The notes below the pieces were generated by a model, which searched no databases, was not told the DNA's origin, and was given only the letters and a program-made list of their open reading frames with translations. Below, piece after piece: positions 50,243-59,256 of a stretch of 64,000 nucleotides of DNA (positions are counted from its first letter, which is position 1; the number at the start of each line of letters is the position of its first letter). The stretch lies in the NCBI RefSeq assembly GCF_009937995.1, contig NZ_AP021881.1, forward strand, positions 1,240,001-1,304,000, written 5' to 3'. The position numbers and the translations under genes are program-made. This stretch comes from Sulfuriferula nivalis (lineage in GTDB: Bacteria > Pseudomonadota > Gammaproteobacteria > Burkholderiales > Sulfuriferulaceae).

Positions 50243-50431
50243 AACACCGGTTGATTTCTGGTCACATCTTGGTATTCTTGCTGAGCAAAAATTAGTAGTC
50301 CCCGACAAAGATACACAGGAACGTCTCGCCGTTGCATATCGAAAAATGCAGTCATTGAAACAATCCTTGATCGCCCATGAGCAAATTGCTCATGGGATGC
50401 TTTCTAGCATCAGCGAACGTTTTTTTAAATG
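50243..50431 (+). pseudogene. C-terminal gene fragment, possibly a type I restriction specificity subunit
   Basis: The plus-strand frame reads FWSHLGILAEQKLVVPDKDT, then QERLAVAYRKMQSLKQSLIA and ends SSISERFFK before TGA. Helical AEQK-type stretches like this occur at the ends of HsdS domains, but the match is weak. No start codon or upstream domain is present. A CCCATGAG/CTCATGGG inverted pair lies within it (50368-50390). Confidence 0.35.
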
Positions 50432-50437
50432 ATAAAG

Positions 50438-50495
50438 GATGCCAAATTTTTCTAAAGTGGACGCTCATCCACATGTTTTTCAAGTCTTGGGTGAC
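50438..50495. repeat. Dispersed 60-bp repeat, third copy
   Basis: GGATGCCAAATTTTTCTAAA then GTGGACGCTCATCCACATG and TTTTTCAAGTCTTGGGTGAC match 6420-6480 and 18930-18990. It ends directly at the stop codon of the 167-aa gene. Confidence 0.7.
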
Positions 50496-50999
50496 TTACT
50501 TGTAATAAGTAGTAAGCGCAATATATGAAACAAGAGCACCGCGTTCATCAGCTAAGTCTGATTTAACTTGCATAGCGTCAGCTAACTGCTGCGCATGTGC
50601 AAGAAGACGATGAGCATAAGAAACATCAGTAGCAGTGCAACGAAAATCAGCATCGTCAAGAAGCTGCTCAAACACTTTAACGCGCAAACCAAACACAGTA
50701 GCATAACCACGAACATACACATTGCGCCAAATCCCCCAGCGGCGGCCACCGCTGGAACCCGCGAGATGCTCTACAACATACTCAACATGAGAAGAAGCTT
50801 CAGTAAATGAAAAGTCTTGAGCAACAACGTGATAAGCAATCACGTCAGTAGATAGTGTTGAAGAAAAGCATAGTTCAAGTAACGGTAAAACATCATGGGT
50901 GACACGAGTCTTGCGTAAATTACGAAGCAAACGAGCAAAGCGACGAGCTTCATGAGTACGGTAAGCTGCTGGCATAGCAGAAAGTTGATTAGATAACAT
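50496..50999 (-). CDS. Hypothetical protein in a serine-recombinase element (167 aa)
   Basis: I chose the ATG at 50999, with AAGGAG nine bases upstream. The longer frame to 51290 has no support. The product has a basic N-terminus (THEARRFARLLRNLRKTRVT), a helical body with LGVEHLAGSS-like and RRWGIWRNVYVRGYATVFGL segments, and an Ala-rich C-terminus. I do not recognise it. It lies downstream of the broken serine recombinase on the same strand, past a terminator. Confidence 0.65.
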   Translation of the reverse strand: MLSNQLSAMPAAYRTHEARRFARLLRNLRKTRVTHDVLPLLELCFSSTLSTDVIAYHVVAQDFSFTEASSHVEYVVEHLAGSSGGRRWGIWRNVYVRGYATVFGLRVKVFEQLLDDADFRCTATDVSYAHRLLAHAQQLADAMQVKSDLADERGALVSYIALTTYYK

Positions 51000-51124
51000 G
51001 GTAAAACTCCTTATTAGTATTGTTGTTGTTTTAAAGGTATGAAGCATTTTTGTCTTCATAACATGTATAGCTACAGCTGCCTGGATTTGCGCATTTATTT
51101 TCAATTTAAGGGTGGGGCGTACCT

Positions 51125-51153
51125 GAGGAGGCGAGGCGAGGAGGCGAGGGAGG
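51125..51153. repeat. Purine-rich GAGGC/GAGG repeat
   Basis: GAGGAGGCGAGGCGAGGAGG followed by CGAGGGAGG contains eight GG or GGG runs in 29 bases and could form a two-layer G-quadruplex on the plus strand. It lies in the long leader or intergenic region before the 167-aa gene. Confidence 0.6.
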
Positions 51154-51214
51154 CTATAAACAACTCTGTATAAGCATCGTCCATTTTTTAGTGGCTGCTT
51201 ATATTTGCCGTTAC

Positions 51215-51252
51215 TATTATTGAATGTTGTGTTCCCATAACATTCAATAATA
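51215..51252. other. Perfect 14-bp inverted repeat
   Basis: TATTATTGAATGTT and AACATTCAATAATA flank the 10-base loop GTGTTCCCAT. There is no T-run, so it is not a standard terminator. Shorter CCA...TGG hairpins lie on each side (51181-51194 and 51262-51272). It could be a recombinase or replication site. No direct evidence. Confidence 0.6.
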
Positions 51253-51324
51253 AGAATCGCTCCATTCAGTGGGTATTCTTCAATTCGCATGACAATAGCA
51301 GCATCTGATCAGGTCGCGTAACAT

Positions 51325-51354
51325 AAAAAAGTGGGGCAACTTTCGTTGCCCCAC
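51325..51354 (-). terminator. Terminator of the serine recombinase gene
   Basis: GTGGGGCAAC and GTTGCCCCAC form a 10-bp stem closed by a GAAA loop on the minus strand and are followed by TTTTTT. It lies 17 bases past the recombinase stop codon. Confidence 0.93.
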
Positions 51355-51857
51355 CTCTTCAGAATAATGTTCAAATTTCCTCTATAACCCAACGTGTCGG
51401 TCTTGAATGCGTTGTGCTCAATTTAATATTGAATACAGTTTTAACTTTATCAAGTTCTTGTGTACTGGTGAGCTCTGCTGCAATGACACCGGGCACGATT
51501 TCTATATTAAATACGCTAGTGTATGGTTCAGGTTTTCCCATAAAGCGAATCGCTGTAAAGACTCTTGTTAACACAGCACGCGTTCTTTCCGTTGAAACAT
51601 CACTGTCAAATAGCTGAAGCAATATATCTTCAAAGTTCACATTGATCTGTTGTTCAATAGCCTGTTTGTCCAGTGCCATAATGCCTGCCTCAACGCGCTT
51701 TAGTTCCTTTTCTGCCTGACGCCGCTCGTCTAAAGTTGCGCGATATTGCTGCTCTAACTGATCGTCATCCGGCACATCGCGTATTAGCTGTAATAAGCGC
51801 TCAGTTGCGCGACTTAATCGTAAGCGTCCAGCCCAGCCACTCCAATCCCTTCACTAC

Positions 51858-53486
51858 TTATGGTAGTTCATTTTTAAACGGCAGCAATTCATCAATCTGG
51901 CTATTAGGCCAGACCGGTAATTTTTCCAACGTATCTTTGAGCCATGCATAGGGTTCCAAGCCATTGAGCTTGGCGGTAGCCAACAAACTCTGAATCGCTG
52001 CAGCGCGTTTGCCTGCACGTTCTGAGCCTGCGAACAGCCAATTCTTTTTGCCGATGGCAATGGGTCGTATCGCATTTTCGACTGGGTTGTTATCAATAGG
52101 CAAGATGCCGCTGTCCGCATAGCGTATCAGTGCTGGCCAACGCTTGATGCTGTAATCCAACGCGCGGGCTGTGCCGCTGCCATCGGCCACTTTGACGCGA
52201 GTCTGGATTAACCAGTCATGCAGTTCGCCCAATAACGGTTTTGCCTGAGTCTGGCGCAACTGCAAACGACCTGCCGCATCCAGCTTGTCCGCAGCCTGCT
52301 CAATGGCATAGAGTGCCGCGATACGCTGCAGCGCAGCCGCTGCAATTGGACTTTGGTTGGCCGCATGCAAATCAAAGAACTTCCGACGTGCATGTGCGAA
52401 GCATGCCAGCTCAGTGATGCCTTGGGTAAATAACGCTTTATAACCAGCGTAATCGTCAACCATCAAGTGTCCTTGCCAACCTGCCAGAAAGTGCCGCGCA
52501 TGCAATCCCTGTCGCCCTGGCTGATAGTCAAACACCACGATAGGCGGTGCGGATGAAGGGGATGCCAAATCACCCGTGCGGTAAGCCCACAGATAAGCTT
52601 TCTTGGTTTTGCCCGCCCCGGGGTCTAATTGTGGCACTGGCGTTTCATCCGCATGCAATACACTGCGTGCCAGCAGTAATTCAGTGAGCCTGTCGACCAA
52701 CGGTTGCAACGCTACCCCCACACGTCCGACCCACTCCGCCAAGGTGGAACGCGCCAGGGTCACCTGGCTGCGCTGGGCAATGTGTTCTATACGGTAGAGC
52801 GGTAAATGATCAACGAATTTACTGATCATCACCCACGCCAGCAAACCTGATGTCGCCACGCCGCCGTCGATGACGGCAGCTGGAATGGGGGCGGCAGCAA
52901 CGGTTTCGCAGTGGCGACAAGCATACTGTGGACGGATGTGTTGATGCACGGTGAACTGGGCAGGTTCGACATCCAGTTGTTCGCTGATGTCTTCACCGAT
53001 TTTGATTAACGCACCACCACACGCACCGCACTGGCAAGATGCAGGCTCATGGCGATGAATGATGCGGGGCAGATGGTCAGGCAGTGGCTGACGACCTGCG
53101 CGTGGACGCGCAGGCTTGGGGATAGCGGTTGTCGCATCTTCGGTATTAGGTGTATCTGGCTGCCCGATTTGGGCTTCAATGGCCGTGATGTCGGCTGCCC
53201 AGCACTCATCAAACAACGCACGCTGCTCAGGCGAGAGCTGCTCGCTCTTGTTGGCGAAGCGGATGCGGCGGTAATAGGCAAGTTCCAGTACCAAAGCCTG
53301 GTTCTTGAGTTCGGCGTGCTGGATTTGCTTAGTCAGCGTGAGGATTTGTGCGGTGTTTTGCTGGAGTAATACTGTGTTTTGTTGAATGAGTTCAGCATCC
53401 TGTTTAACCTGCGCCAACAGCTTATCCACATACGCCGCCAAGGCGGGATCGGGGATAAATTGGGCAAGTTGTTGGGCTGAATCCAT
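51858..53486 (-). CDS. tnpC: IS66 family transposase TnpC, copy 4
   Basis: Identical to 3676-5304. Confidence 0.95.
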   Translation of the reverse strand: MDSAQQLAQFIPDPALAAYVDKLLAQVKQDAELIQQNTVLLQQNTAQILTLTKQIQHAELKNQALVLELAYYRRIRFANKSEQLSPEQRALFDECWAADITAIEAQIGQPDTPNTEDATTAIPKPARPRAGRQPLPDHLPRIIHRHEPASCQCGACGGALIKIGEDISEQLDVEPAQFTVHQHIRPQYACRHCETVAAAPIPAAVIDGGVATSGLLAWVMISKFVDHLPLYRIEHIAQRSQVTLARSTLAEWVGRVGVALQPLVDRLTELLLARSVLHADETPVPQLDPGAGKTKKAYLWAYRTGDLASPSSAPPIVVFDYQPGRQGLHARHFLAGWQGHLMVDDYAGYKALFTQGITELACFAHARRKFFDLHAANQSPIAAAALQRIAALYAIEQAADKLDAAGRLQLRQTQAKPLLGELHDWLIQTRVKVADGSGTARALDYSIKRWPALIRYADSGILPIDNNPVENAIRPIAIGKKNWLFAGSERAGKRAAAIQSLLATAKLNGLEPYAWLKDTLEKLPVWPNSQIDELLPFKNELP

Positions 53487-53566
53487 GCTTGAATTATACC
53501 ATTTCACCCCGCCTGAAACCAGCAATAATGCGGGTTTCAGGCATGTTTTTACTGAATCATGAGTGG

Positions 53567-53926
53567 CTACACCTGCCAGTGGGCAGGGGCTGGGGCACTG
53601 AGTCTTTGCCAGTCGATACCTGTGATCAGCCAGTCCCACTGTGTGGGGGTTAAAGGATGGGTGATGGCAGCGATGTCTGGCCAGGTGAAGTGACCACGAT
53701 GCAGTCGGCGTTGGCACAACCAGACCCCTGTGCCATCCCAGACCAGGAGCTTGACCCGCGTTTGGCGACGATTACGGAAGGCGTAGGCGGCGCCGTCGCA
53801 GGGACTGCGACCCAGGCGGTGCTGGATGCGCTGGGAAAGGCCATCTATGCCGATGCGCATGTCCACGGGTTCGATGACTAGCCAGACCTGGGTGGCGATG
53901 GGGCTGATGGGATGGGCAGATATCAT
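53567..53926 (-). CDS. tnpB: IS66 accessory protein TnpB, copy 4
   Basis: Identical to 5385-5744. Confidence 0.95.
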   Translation of the reverse strand: MISAHPISPIATQVWLVIEPVDMRIGIDGLSQRIQHRLGRSPCDGAAYAFRNRRQTRVKLLVWDGTGVWLCQRRLHRGHFTWPDIAAITHPLTPTQWDWLITGIDWQRLSAPAPAHWQV

Positions 53927-54228
53927 GGCAGTTGCCGCAACAAGTCAATTAGCCAGGGCGTGCTAGCAATGGGAAGCTCTACCCGCCAGCCAGTGGGGCT
54001 GTGGAGCTGGAGCGTGCCCGTGACAGGCGCAGGTTGAACACTGACGGGGATGAGGGTTAGCGGTGGCTGGCGCGTGAGATTGGGCGCTGTTGTCAGCTGG
54101 CTGCGCCAGCGATAAAAGGTCTTGGCACATAAGCCGTGCTGGGTGCAATAAGCTGTGACGGTCAGTTTGGTTTGTTGCCAAGCGGTAAGGTGCGTTTGCC
54201 AAAAATCAGGCGTGTGTCGAGTAGCCAT
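53923..54228 (-). CDS. tnpA: IS66 accessory protein TnpA, copy 4
   Basis: Identical to 5741-6046. Confidence 0.95.
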   Translation of the reverse strand: MATRHTPDFWQTHLTAWQQTKLTVTAYCTQHGLCAKTFYRWRSQLTTAPNLTRQPPLTLIPVSVQPAPVTGTLQLHSPTGWRVELPIASTPWLIDLLRQLP

Positions 54229-55407
54229 CTAGCGTGCCTTTCATAAAAAAGCAGCTAGATTGCATGAGTTTGGCGGGCAATGACAGGTGGATGGGCTGGA
54301 CGCTTACACTTAATCTCGCAATGCTCATCTTAATTTCACCTAATTCATTTTCATTATGACCCTCAAGTCGTTTGCGCAATCTGTCACGAAATGCATCGAT
54401 ATGCGCTTGCGTAAATTGCTGCTTCAGTACGTATAGCAGTACCTCTTTCGTACCTGCAGTTGACACATACGAGCCCTTACGATTCGGGACACCAACTCTT
54501 CCTGCTTGACCGCATTGTGCACATATCAATGCAGGAGCTGAACCACTTGTTGCCACGCTTAACGTCGCGCTGCAAACACCGCATGTCACTAAACCCGAAA
54601 ATAAATGCTTGCTGCTTGAGCGACCAGATCGACTGAACCGGCTTTTGTTACAAACAGTCCAGATTTCATCACTGACAAGCCGCAAATGGGGTCGTTCATA
54701 TACAATTTCAGCATTTAAGGGTTTGTTTTCTCGTTTATTTTTAGCTTTAATACGAGCGCTACCATTCCATACAAATTCACCTTTATATATGTGATTGTGT
54801 AACATCTGTCTTACTGTACCTGGACGCCAATAGGCTATTGCCTCTTTTCGTGGTTTGCGTGGACAATGTATTCCCGCCTGATTCATTTGTTGTGCTATTC
54901 CGCCTAATGCCATCCCATTCTGACGCCAATCGAATATTTTTCTGACCCAAATTGCTTCTTCCTCGAATATTTCCCAGCGGGTACCGCCACTGTGTTCACC
55001 ACCCTCACGTATGCACTTATACCCAAAAGGTGGGCTTGCAATCATATAGCCGCGCTCCAACTGGCCGATCATGCCACGAATGACACGATGTCGAGTGTCA
55101 CGTACAAACTGTGCTGCAGCAGCACCCAAAACGGCATATTGAAATTGCCAATTCGGAATGTTGGAATCGACACCGTTTGTAGTAACGAGCCTTACTCCGG
55201 AATGTTCAATGCGGTCTTCCAGTTTTGCCAGTTCCATTGGCCCCCTAGCGAGACGGGAGACTTCATCAACGACTAATGCGTCAAACTCCTTGTTATCCCA
55301 GGCTTTCATTAATCTTGCGTAACCTACGCGTTTTGACAGTGCGTAAGACTGCCCTGAAACGGCCGCGTCACTGAAAATCAATTCATCGACCACTTCATAA
55401 CCCAGTG

Positions 55408-55596
55408 CTATTGCGTGTTCCCTTGTTCTTCTGATTTGATCATCGATTGAAGTAGCTCGCTGCTCTTCATCTGAGTATCTTGCGTATATTGCTGCTCGTT
55501 GCATGTGTCTGCTCCCGAATTTTGATTATTAATATCTGCGATAGCTATATCAACTAGCAGATCGATCAAGCTTTCCATTTCGCTTGAATAAGCCAT
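55408..55596 (-). CDS. Small acidic protein overlapping the recombinase start (62 aa)
   Basis: I chose the ATG at 55596 (AGTGAGGA upstream). The product MAYSSEMESLIDLLVDIAIA then DINNQNSGADTCNEQQYTQD is acidic and Gln/Ser-rich. Its last 97 bases overlap the recombinase 5' end in another frame, and both starts have ribosome-binding sites. It occupies the same place as the 72-aa gene before the first recombinase. The role is unknown, possibly regulatory. Confidence 0.6.
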   Translation of the reverse strand: MAYSSEMESLIDLLVDIAIADINNQNSGADTCNEQQYTQDTQMKSSELLQSMIKSEEQGNTQ

Positions 55597-55868
55597 GCTG
55601 TCCTCACTTTCTAAAATATGTCCTGTGCCTAATTGCTTGGCATTAACGTATAGCAACAACTTGCCGAATCTGACGATTATTTTTTAATGCATTGATACAT
55701 GCACTGAACTAGCGCTGAACCCAATTAATGTAAGAAATCGTGCTGATCTAAGTTAGATAATAAAAATCAAAATAAATGACAAATCTACGGATTCGGTAGC
55801 TATACGTAATAAGAGTTGAATGATTTAGCTCTTAAATGCTTTTTATTAATAACTGTGAGGAATGTGAA

Positions 55869-56414
55869 ATGAGTAAGGAAAATGGCGTTACGGAAAGTAG
55901 CAGAATTGGCTTGGTGGCTGGTTTGGATAGAAGTGAACTTGAGCGGCCTGGATCAGCGTTATTAGTCATGCTGCTTGATGCCGCAATACACAAGCAGATG
56001 CAGTTGCAACAACTGGCAGCTGAGCTTGGAGTGACGTACAGTTATTTGTCACAATTGCGTTCCGGATATCGCGAGATTATTAATGTTTCGGAACACTTTC
56101 TGTCACGTGCAGCGGTGTTTTTGGAAGTGCCTAGACTAGCAGTGCTTTTGGCAGCTGGGCGCATCAAGATCAGTGACTTTTATGCTGTTAGTAGTATCGA
56201 GTCGAAAATCGAACCAGCGTTACGATTTATTAAATCAGATGGCGAGCTCGGTGCCAGTATGCCTGTTTCGATTTTTGTGGCGGATCAAGATATTCAGTTA
56301 TTCATTATCGATCTCTATCAAAAACTGACACATAGAAACTTGCTTGGGCAGCCCGTGGCTTATCAGGAACTAAACGAATATGCTGCACTTGCTGTATTAA
56401 ATTTAAATGAGTAA
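55869..56414 (+). CDS. XRE-type helix-turn-helix regulator of the recombinase element (181 aa)
   Basis: I chose the ATG at 55869 (GAGG upstream) over the one at 55836. An HTH lies near residues 45-75 (LQQLAAELGVTYSYLSQLRS then GYREIINVSEHF). The C-terminal half has no recognised domain (FVADQDIQLFIIDLYQKLTH). It is divergent from the small gene/recombinase unit, with 272 bases between the starts, and may repress it as phage CI-type proteins do. A diverged copy of its 3' half plus terminator is at 61155-61450. Confidence 0.75.
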   Translation: MSKENGVTESSRIGLVAGLDRSELERPGSALLVMLLDAAIHKQMQLQQLAAELGVTYSYLSQLRSGYREIINVSEHFLSRAAVFLEVPRLAVLLAAGRIKISDFYAVSSIESKIEPALRFIKSDGELGASMPVSIFVADQDIQLFIIDLYQKLTHRNLLGQPVAYQELNEYAALAVLNLNE

Positions 56415-56435
56415 CCATATATTTGATTAATTGTG

Positions 56436-56489
56436 ACCTCCCCTTTATGGGGAGGTTTCTTATTAATAGCCACCTTTGAATGGTGGCTG
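56436..56489 (+). terminator. Terminator and second hairpin after the XRE gene
   Basis: ACCTCCCC-TTTAT-GGGGAGGT (56436-56456) is followed by TTCTTATT. A second stem AGCCACC/GGTGGCT (about 56466-56487) follows. In the duplicated copy at 61390-61444 the first stem is unchanged, and the second reads AGCCCC/GGGGCT, a paired A-T to C-G exchange. Confidence 0.85.
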
Positions 56490-56654
56490 TTATCTGATAT
56501 GGCTTTTGTCTCAATGCTGAAGGGCCTGCTACCCGGCCTAAGTCGTCTTTCATGCTGTTATGCTAATATGACCGCTGCGTGCTAATTTGCGACAGTCGCG
56601 GTTGCCTTCCAATTCGAATGTTCACCACCCAATTTCATCGCCATAGGGAGCGGA

Positions 56655-58823
56655 ATGAAACGAATCACTTGTAATAGCTTTTTCTTGTTAATTGTATTTT
56701 TTTCAGCGTCAACATGTTTTGCTGGACTTGATGAAGGACTGGCAGCATATAAAAACCACGATTTTGAAACAGCACTTCGCGAACTGAAGCCATTGGCTGA
56801 ACAAGGCAATACCATTGCACAGCTTAGGCTGGGCGATATGTACGCCATAGGTGAAGTCGTTAAGGTTGATAACGAACAGGCGTTAATCTGGTGGACAAAA
56901 GCTGCCGAGAATGGAAATCCGGAAGCACAGTTGCAATTAGGCAATGCTTTTAATGCTGGTGATCGAGTAAAGCGGAACTATGCTCAGGCAATCACTTGGT
57001 ATCGAATGGCAGCCGAACATGGATATGTCCCCGCCCAGTTTAATCTTGCCAATATGTACACTGGTAACTATTCAGGTATTCCCAAAGATGATGCGCAAAC
57101 TATTTACTGGTGGCAAAAAATAGCTGACGAAGGTAGCCCTGATTCAGCATCAATGTTAGCAGAGCGCTATTCAACTGGCACGGGAGTACCTAAAGATGAT
57201 GTAAAGGCAGTGCATTTCTGGCGAATAGCTGCCGAAAATAATACTGTGAGCAAGTACGAGGCGGCTAAACAATTAGGCGACAGTTACTATAATGGTCGTG
57301 GAATTGCACAAAATTATGTGCAAGCTGCCAATTGGTATCGAAAGGCCGCAAAGAAATTTAATGGTACTCCGGCGATGAAGGCGCTTGGAAACATGTATTA
57401 TCATGGCATTGGAGTTCCGCAGGATTATGCCCAAGCAATTACATGGTATGGGGAAGCCGCAAAGGCAAATGATTCTGATGCTCAGATGATGATGGGCAAT
57501 ATGTATGAGCGCGGCGAGGGAGTGCCAAAAAATCTTGTGATAGCGTGTGCTTGGTACGATGTCGTGGCTCTTTATGCAACAAAGCAATTACTTATCCCCG
57601 CACTTCTTGGTAACGCCTTACCACTGGATATGCAGAAACTACTGAAGCAATCGCTATCAAGTTTAATTCAAAATCAAAAGGACGCCAAGGAACGAGTTGC
57701 AAAACAACTAACAGCGGATCAGCTTCTTCAAGCAAAAGATTTGGCCAAGGCATGGACCATCGGTGATTTGATTCCTGGAATTCAGACCACGCGTTTAGCA
57801 AAAGATAGTGCTGGTGAAGGCTGCGGTCAGACTGGACTTTTTAGCGACAAACTTCAAGAAATTGATGGACCAAAAGGCGTGGCGAAAGTTGGTTCTGTCG
57901 CAGATATGACTTTTGACAGCAATGGGAATTTGTTTTTTACAGATCAGGCCTACCATACGATTCGTGAAATTAAAGTTAATGGCGAGGTAGTTAAAGTTGC
58001 GGGGCAAAGTGGCGAATATGGTTGTAATGACGGTAAAAGAAGTGAGGCACATCTGTTTAATCCTTATGGGATTGCGGTAGATAAAAATGGCATAGTTTAT
58101 TTCTATGACCATAACATGATACGCAAGGTTGATTTGGACGGAAGTGTTACCACACTTGCTGGAGTATCCAAAAACCAGGACGTTAAAGATGGCAAAGGCA
58201 AGGATGCCAGTTTCTGGGGCTATCAAGTAAAAATAACGCTAGGCCGCGACGATAATTTATACGTCGGTGATCAAAGCGGTGTCAGAAAAGTCACACCTGA
58301 TGGTGTTGTTACGACTATTGCAGGCCTTGTTAATAGAGAACAATCAATTAAGGATGGGAATGGGGTAAATGCTAGGTTCAATTTAATTCGTTCTATAACC
58401 GTTGATCAACAAAATAATATCTACGTTTTAGATGAGGGTGCTATTCGCAAAATAGGCAAAAACGGTGACGTGACCACTATAGCAAACTCAGATCCGCGCG
58501 CACATGATAGTAAAGGCTCAGACTGGGTAGCAAAGCACTGCTCTGCAGCGAGTTTGGCTATCGACCAAAAAGACAATATTTTTGTTAGCAGCGTTGGAAC
58601 AATTCGTAAAATAGACCCCGCAGGTAAAGTAAATGCTCTTGTTGATTTTAAATTAGATTGTTATGTCAGGGAGAGTTCTGATACTGGGTATTTCAGCATG
58701 CCAAGATCCATGGCAATAGACAAAGAAGGAAATGTTTATGGATTTGGAATAAACGGGCTGTTCAAGGTCAGTCCTATAGGTAAGGTAAGTCTAGTACTTG
58801 ACCTAGCCCAGAACATAAAATAA
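56655..58823 (+). CDS. Exported Sel1-repeat and NHL-repeat fusion protein (722 aa)
   Basis: A signal peptide (MKRITCNSFFLLIVFFSAST then CFAG) precedes about seven Sel1-like repeats (residues 25-310). These have the pattern AxxxLGxMYxxGxGVxxDxxxAxxWxxxAAExG, for example NGNPEAQLQLGNAFNAGDRV and TPAMKALGNMYYHGIGVPQD. A linker region (310-385) leads to a six-blade-like series of NHL-type repeats (390-720) with DMTFDSNGNLFFTDQAYHTI, GIAVDKNGIVYFYDHNMIRK and SITVDQQNNIYVLDEGAIRK. Both repeat types are protein-binding scaffolds, so this is probably a periplasmic hub. The combination of the two in one chain is uncommon. It appears intact. Confidence 0.88.
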   Translation: MKRITCNSFFLLIVFFSASTCFAGLDEGLAAYKNHDFETALRELKPLAEQGNTIAQLRLGDMYAIGEVVKVDNEQALIWWTKAAENGNPEAQLQLGNAFNAGDRVKRNYAQAITWYRMAAEHGYVPAQFNLANMYTGNYSGIPKDDAQTIYWWQKIADEGSPDSASMLAERYSTGTGVPKDDVKAVHFWRIAAENNTVSKYEAAKQLGDSYYNGRGIAQNYVQAANWYRKAAKKFNGTPAMKALGNMYYHGIGVPQDYAQAITWYGEAAKANDSDAQMMMGNMYERGEGVPKNLVIACAWYDVVALYATKQLLIPALLGNALPLDMQKLLKQSLSSLIQNQKDAKERVAKQLTADQLLQAKDLAKAWTIGDLIPGIQTTRLAKDSAGEGCGQTGLFSDKLQEIDGPKGVAKVGSVADMTFDSNGNLFFTDQAYHTIREIKVNGEVVKVAGQSGEYGCNDGKRSEAHLFNPYGIAVDKNGIVYFYDHNMIRKVDLDGSVTTLAGVSKNQDVKDGKGKDASFWGYQVKITLGRDDNLYVGDQSGVRKVTPDGVVTTIAGLVNREQSIKDGNGVNARFNLIRSITVDQQNNIYVLDEGAIRKIGKNGDVTTIANSDPRAHDSKGSDWVAKHCSAASLAIDQKDNIFVSSVGTIRKIDPAGKVNALVDFKLDCYVRESSDTGYFSMPRSMAIDKEGNVYGFGINGLFKVSPIGKVSLVLDLAQNIK

Positions 58824-59256
58824 GCATAATTAAAACAGAAAATGACCGGCAGCTTTGGAACAAGTTGACCGTCGCTTACGGGTTGTCTTGAGAAATTAGA
58901 CTTGCCAAATTACTTACCCGAAGCGGTCGTTTGCCAAGGGCTACAAAGTCTCGGTTGCAGACATCTGATCAAGGTTAGTCGGATGTCCGCTTAGGCCCGC
59001 GGATTCAACCGGTCGATGCAATTATTAGACCGACAGCTCAGTGCAGTTGTGTGAGTTCACCAATGTCCGCTGTCGGGTTGTTCAGTTGTGTTCCCTTAGG
59101 AAAATTATCACGCTCTGAAGCAAACGTCTGCCAATCGTTACTTACGACCCACAAATCACAGCCACCACTTAACGGTGAGAGTTCATTCAGTCAGCGGAAC
59201 CTGTCATTTGAATTTTTTCCATCGATGAAAACTCACCAATCTAACAATTTAATGAT
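58824..59256. other. Gene-free stretch with dispersed-repeat pieces
   Basis: No gene is supported. TTGCCAAGGGCTACAAAGTC and TCGGTTGCAGACATC resemble 62930-62965 (CGCCAAGGGCAGCAATGTCT), and GCGGATTCAACCGGTCG near 58999 recurs at 11538. Several ATGTCCGCT motifs lie here. Confidence 0.5.

Larger units (their letters stand above)
51820..54307 (-). mobile_element. IS66-family insertion sequence, copy 4 (complete)
   Basis: Same 2,488-bp element, minus orientation. Target duplication ACTTAATC lies at 51812-51819 and 54308-54315, inside the serine recombinase gene. Confidence 0.97.
51371..55504 (-). pseudogene. Second large serine recombinase, split by IS66
   Basis: The N-terminal part (54308-55504) shows the resolvase domain AAIYARYSDEEQRATSIDDQ with the nucleophile Ser in ARYS, VVDEVSRLARGPMELAKLED near residue 78, the recombinase domain (PPFGYKCIREGGEHSGGTRW near 158) and a zinc ribbon (LVTCGVCSA, ALICAQCG). 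The C-terminal part (51371-51811) begins RATERLLQLIRDVPDDDQLE and carries the coiled-coil and final domain. Joining the parts at the duplicated ACTTAATC restores a frame of about 545 aa. It is a different family member from the recombinase at 9041. Without precise excision it cannot make a full enzyme, although the catalytic domain is still encoded. Confidence 0.92.
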
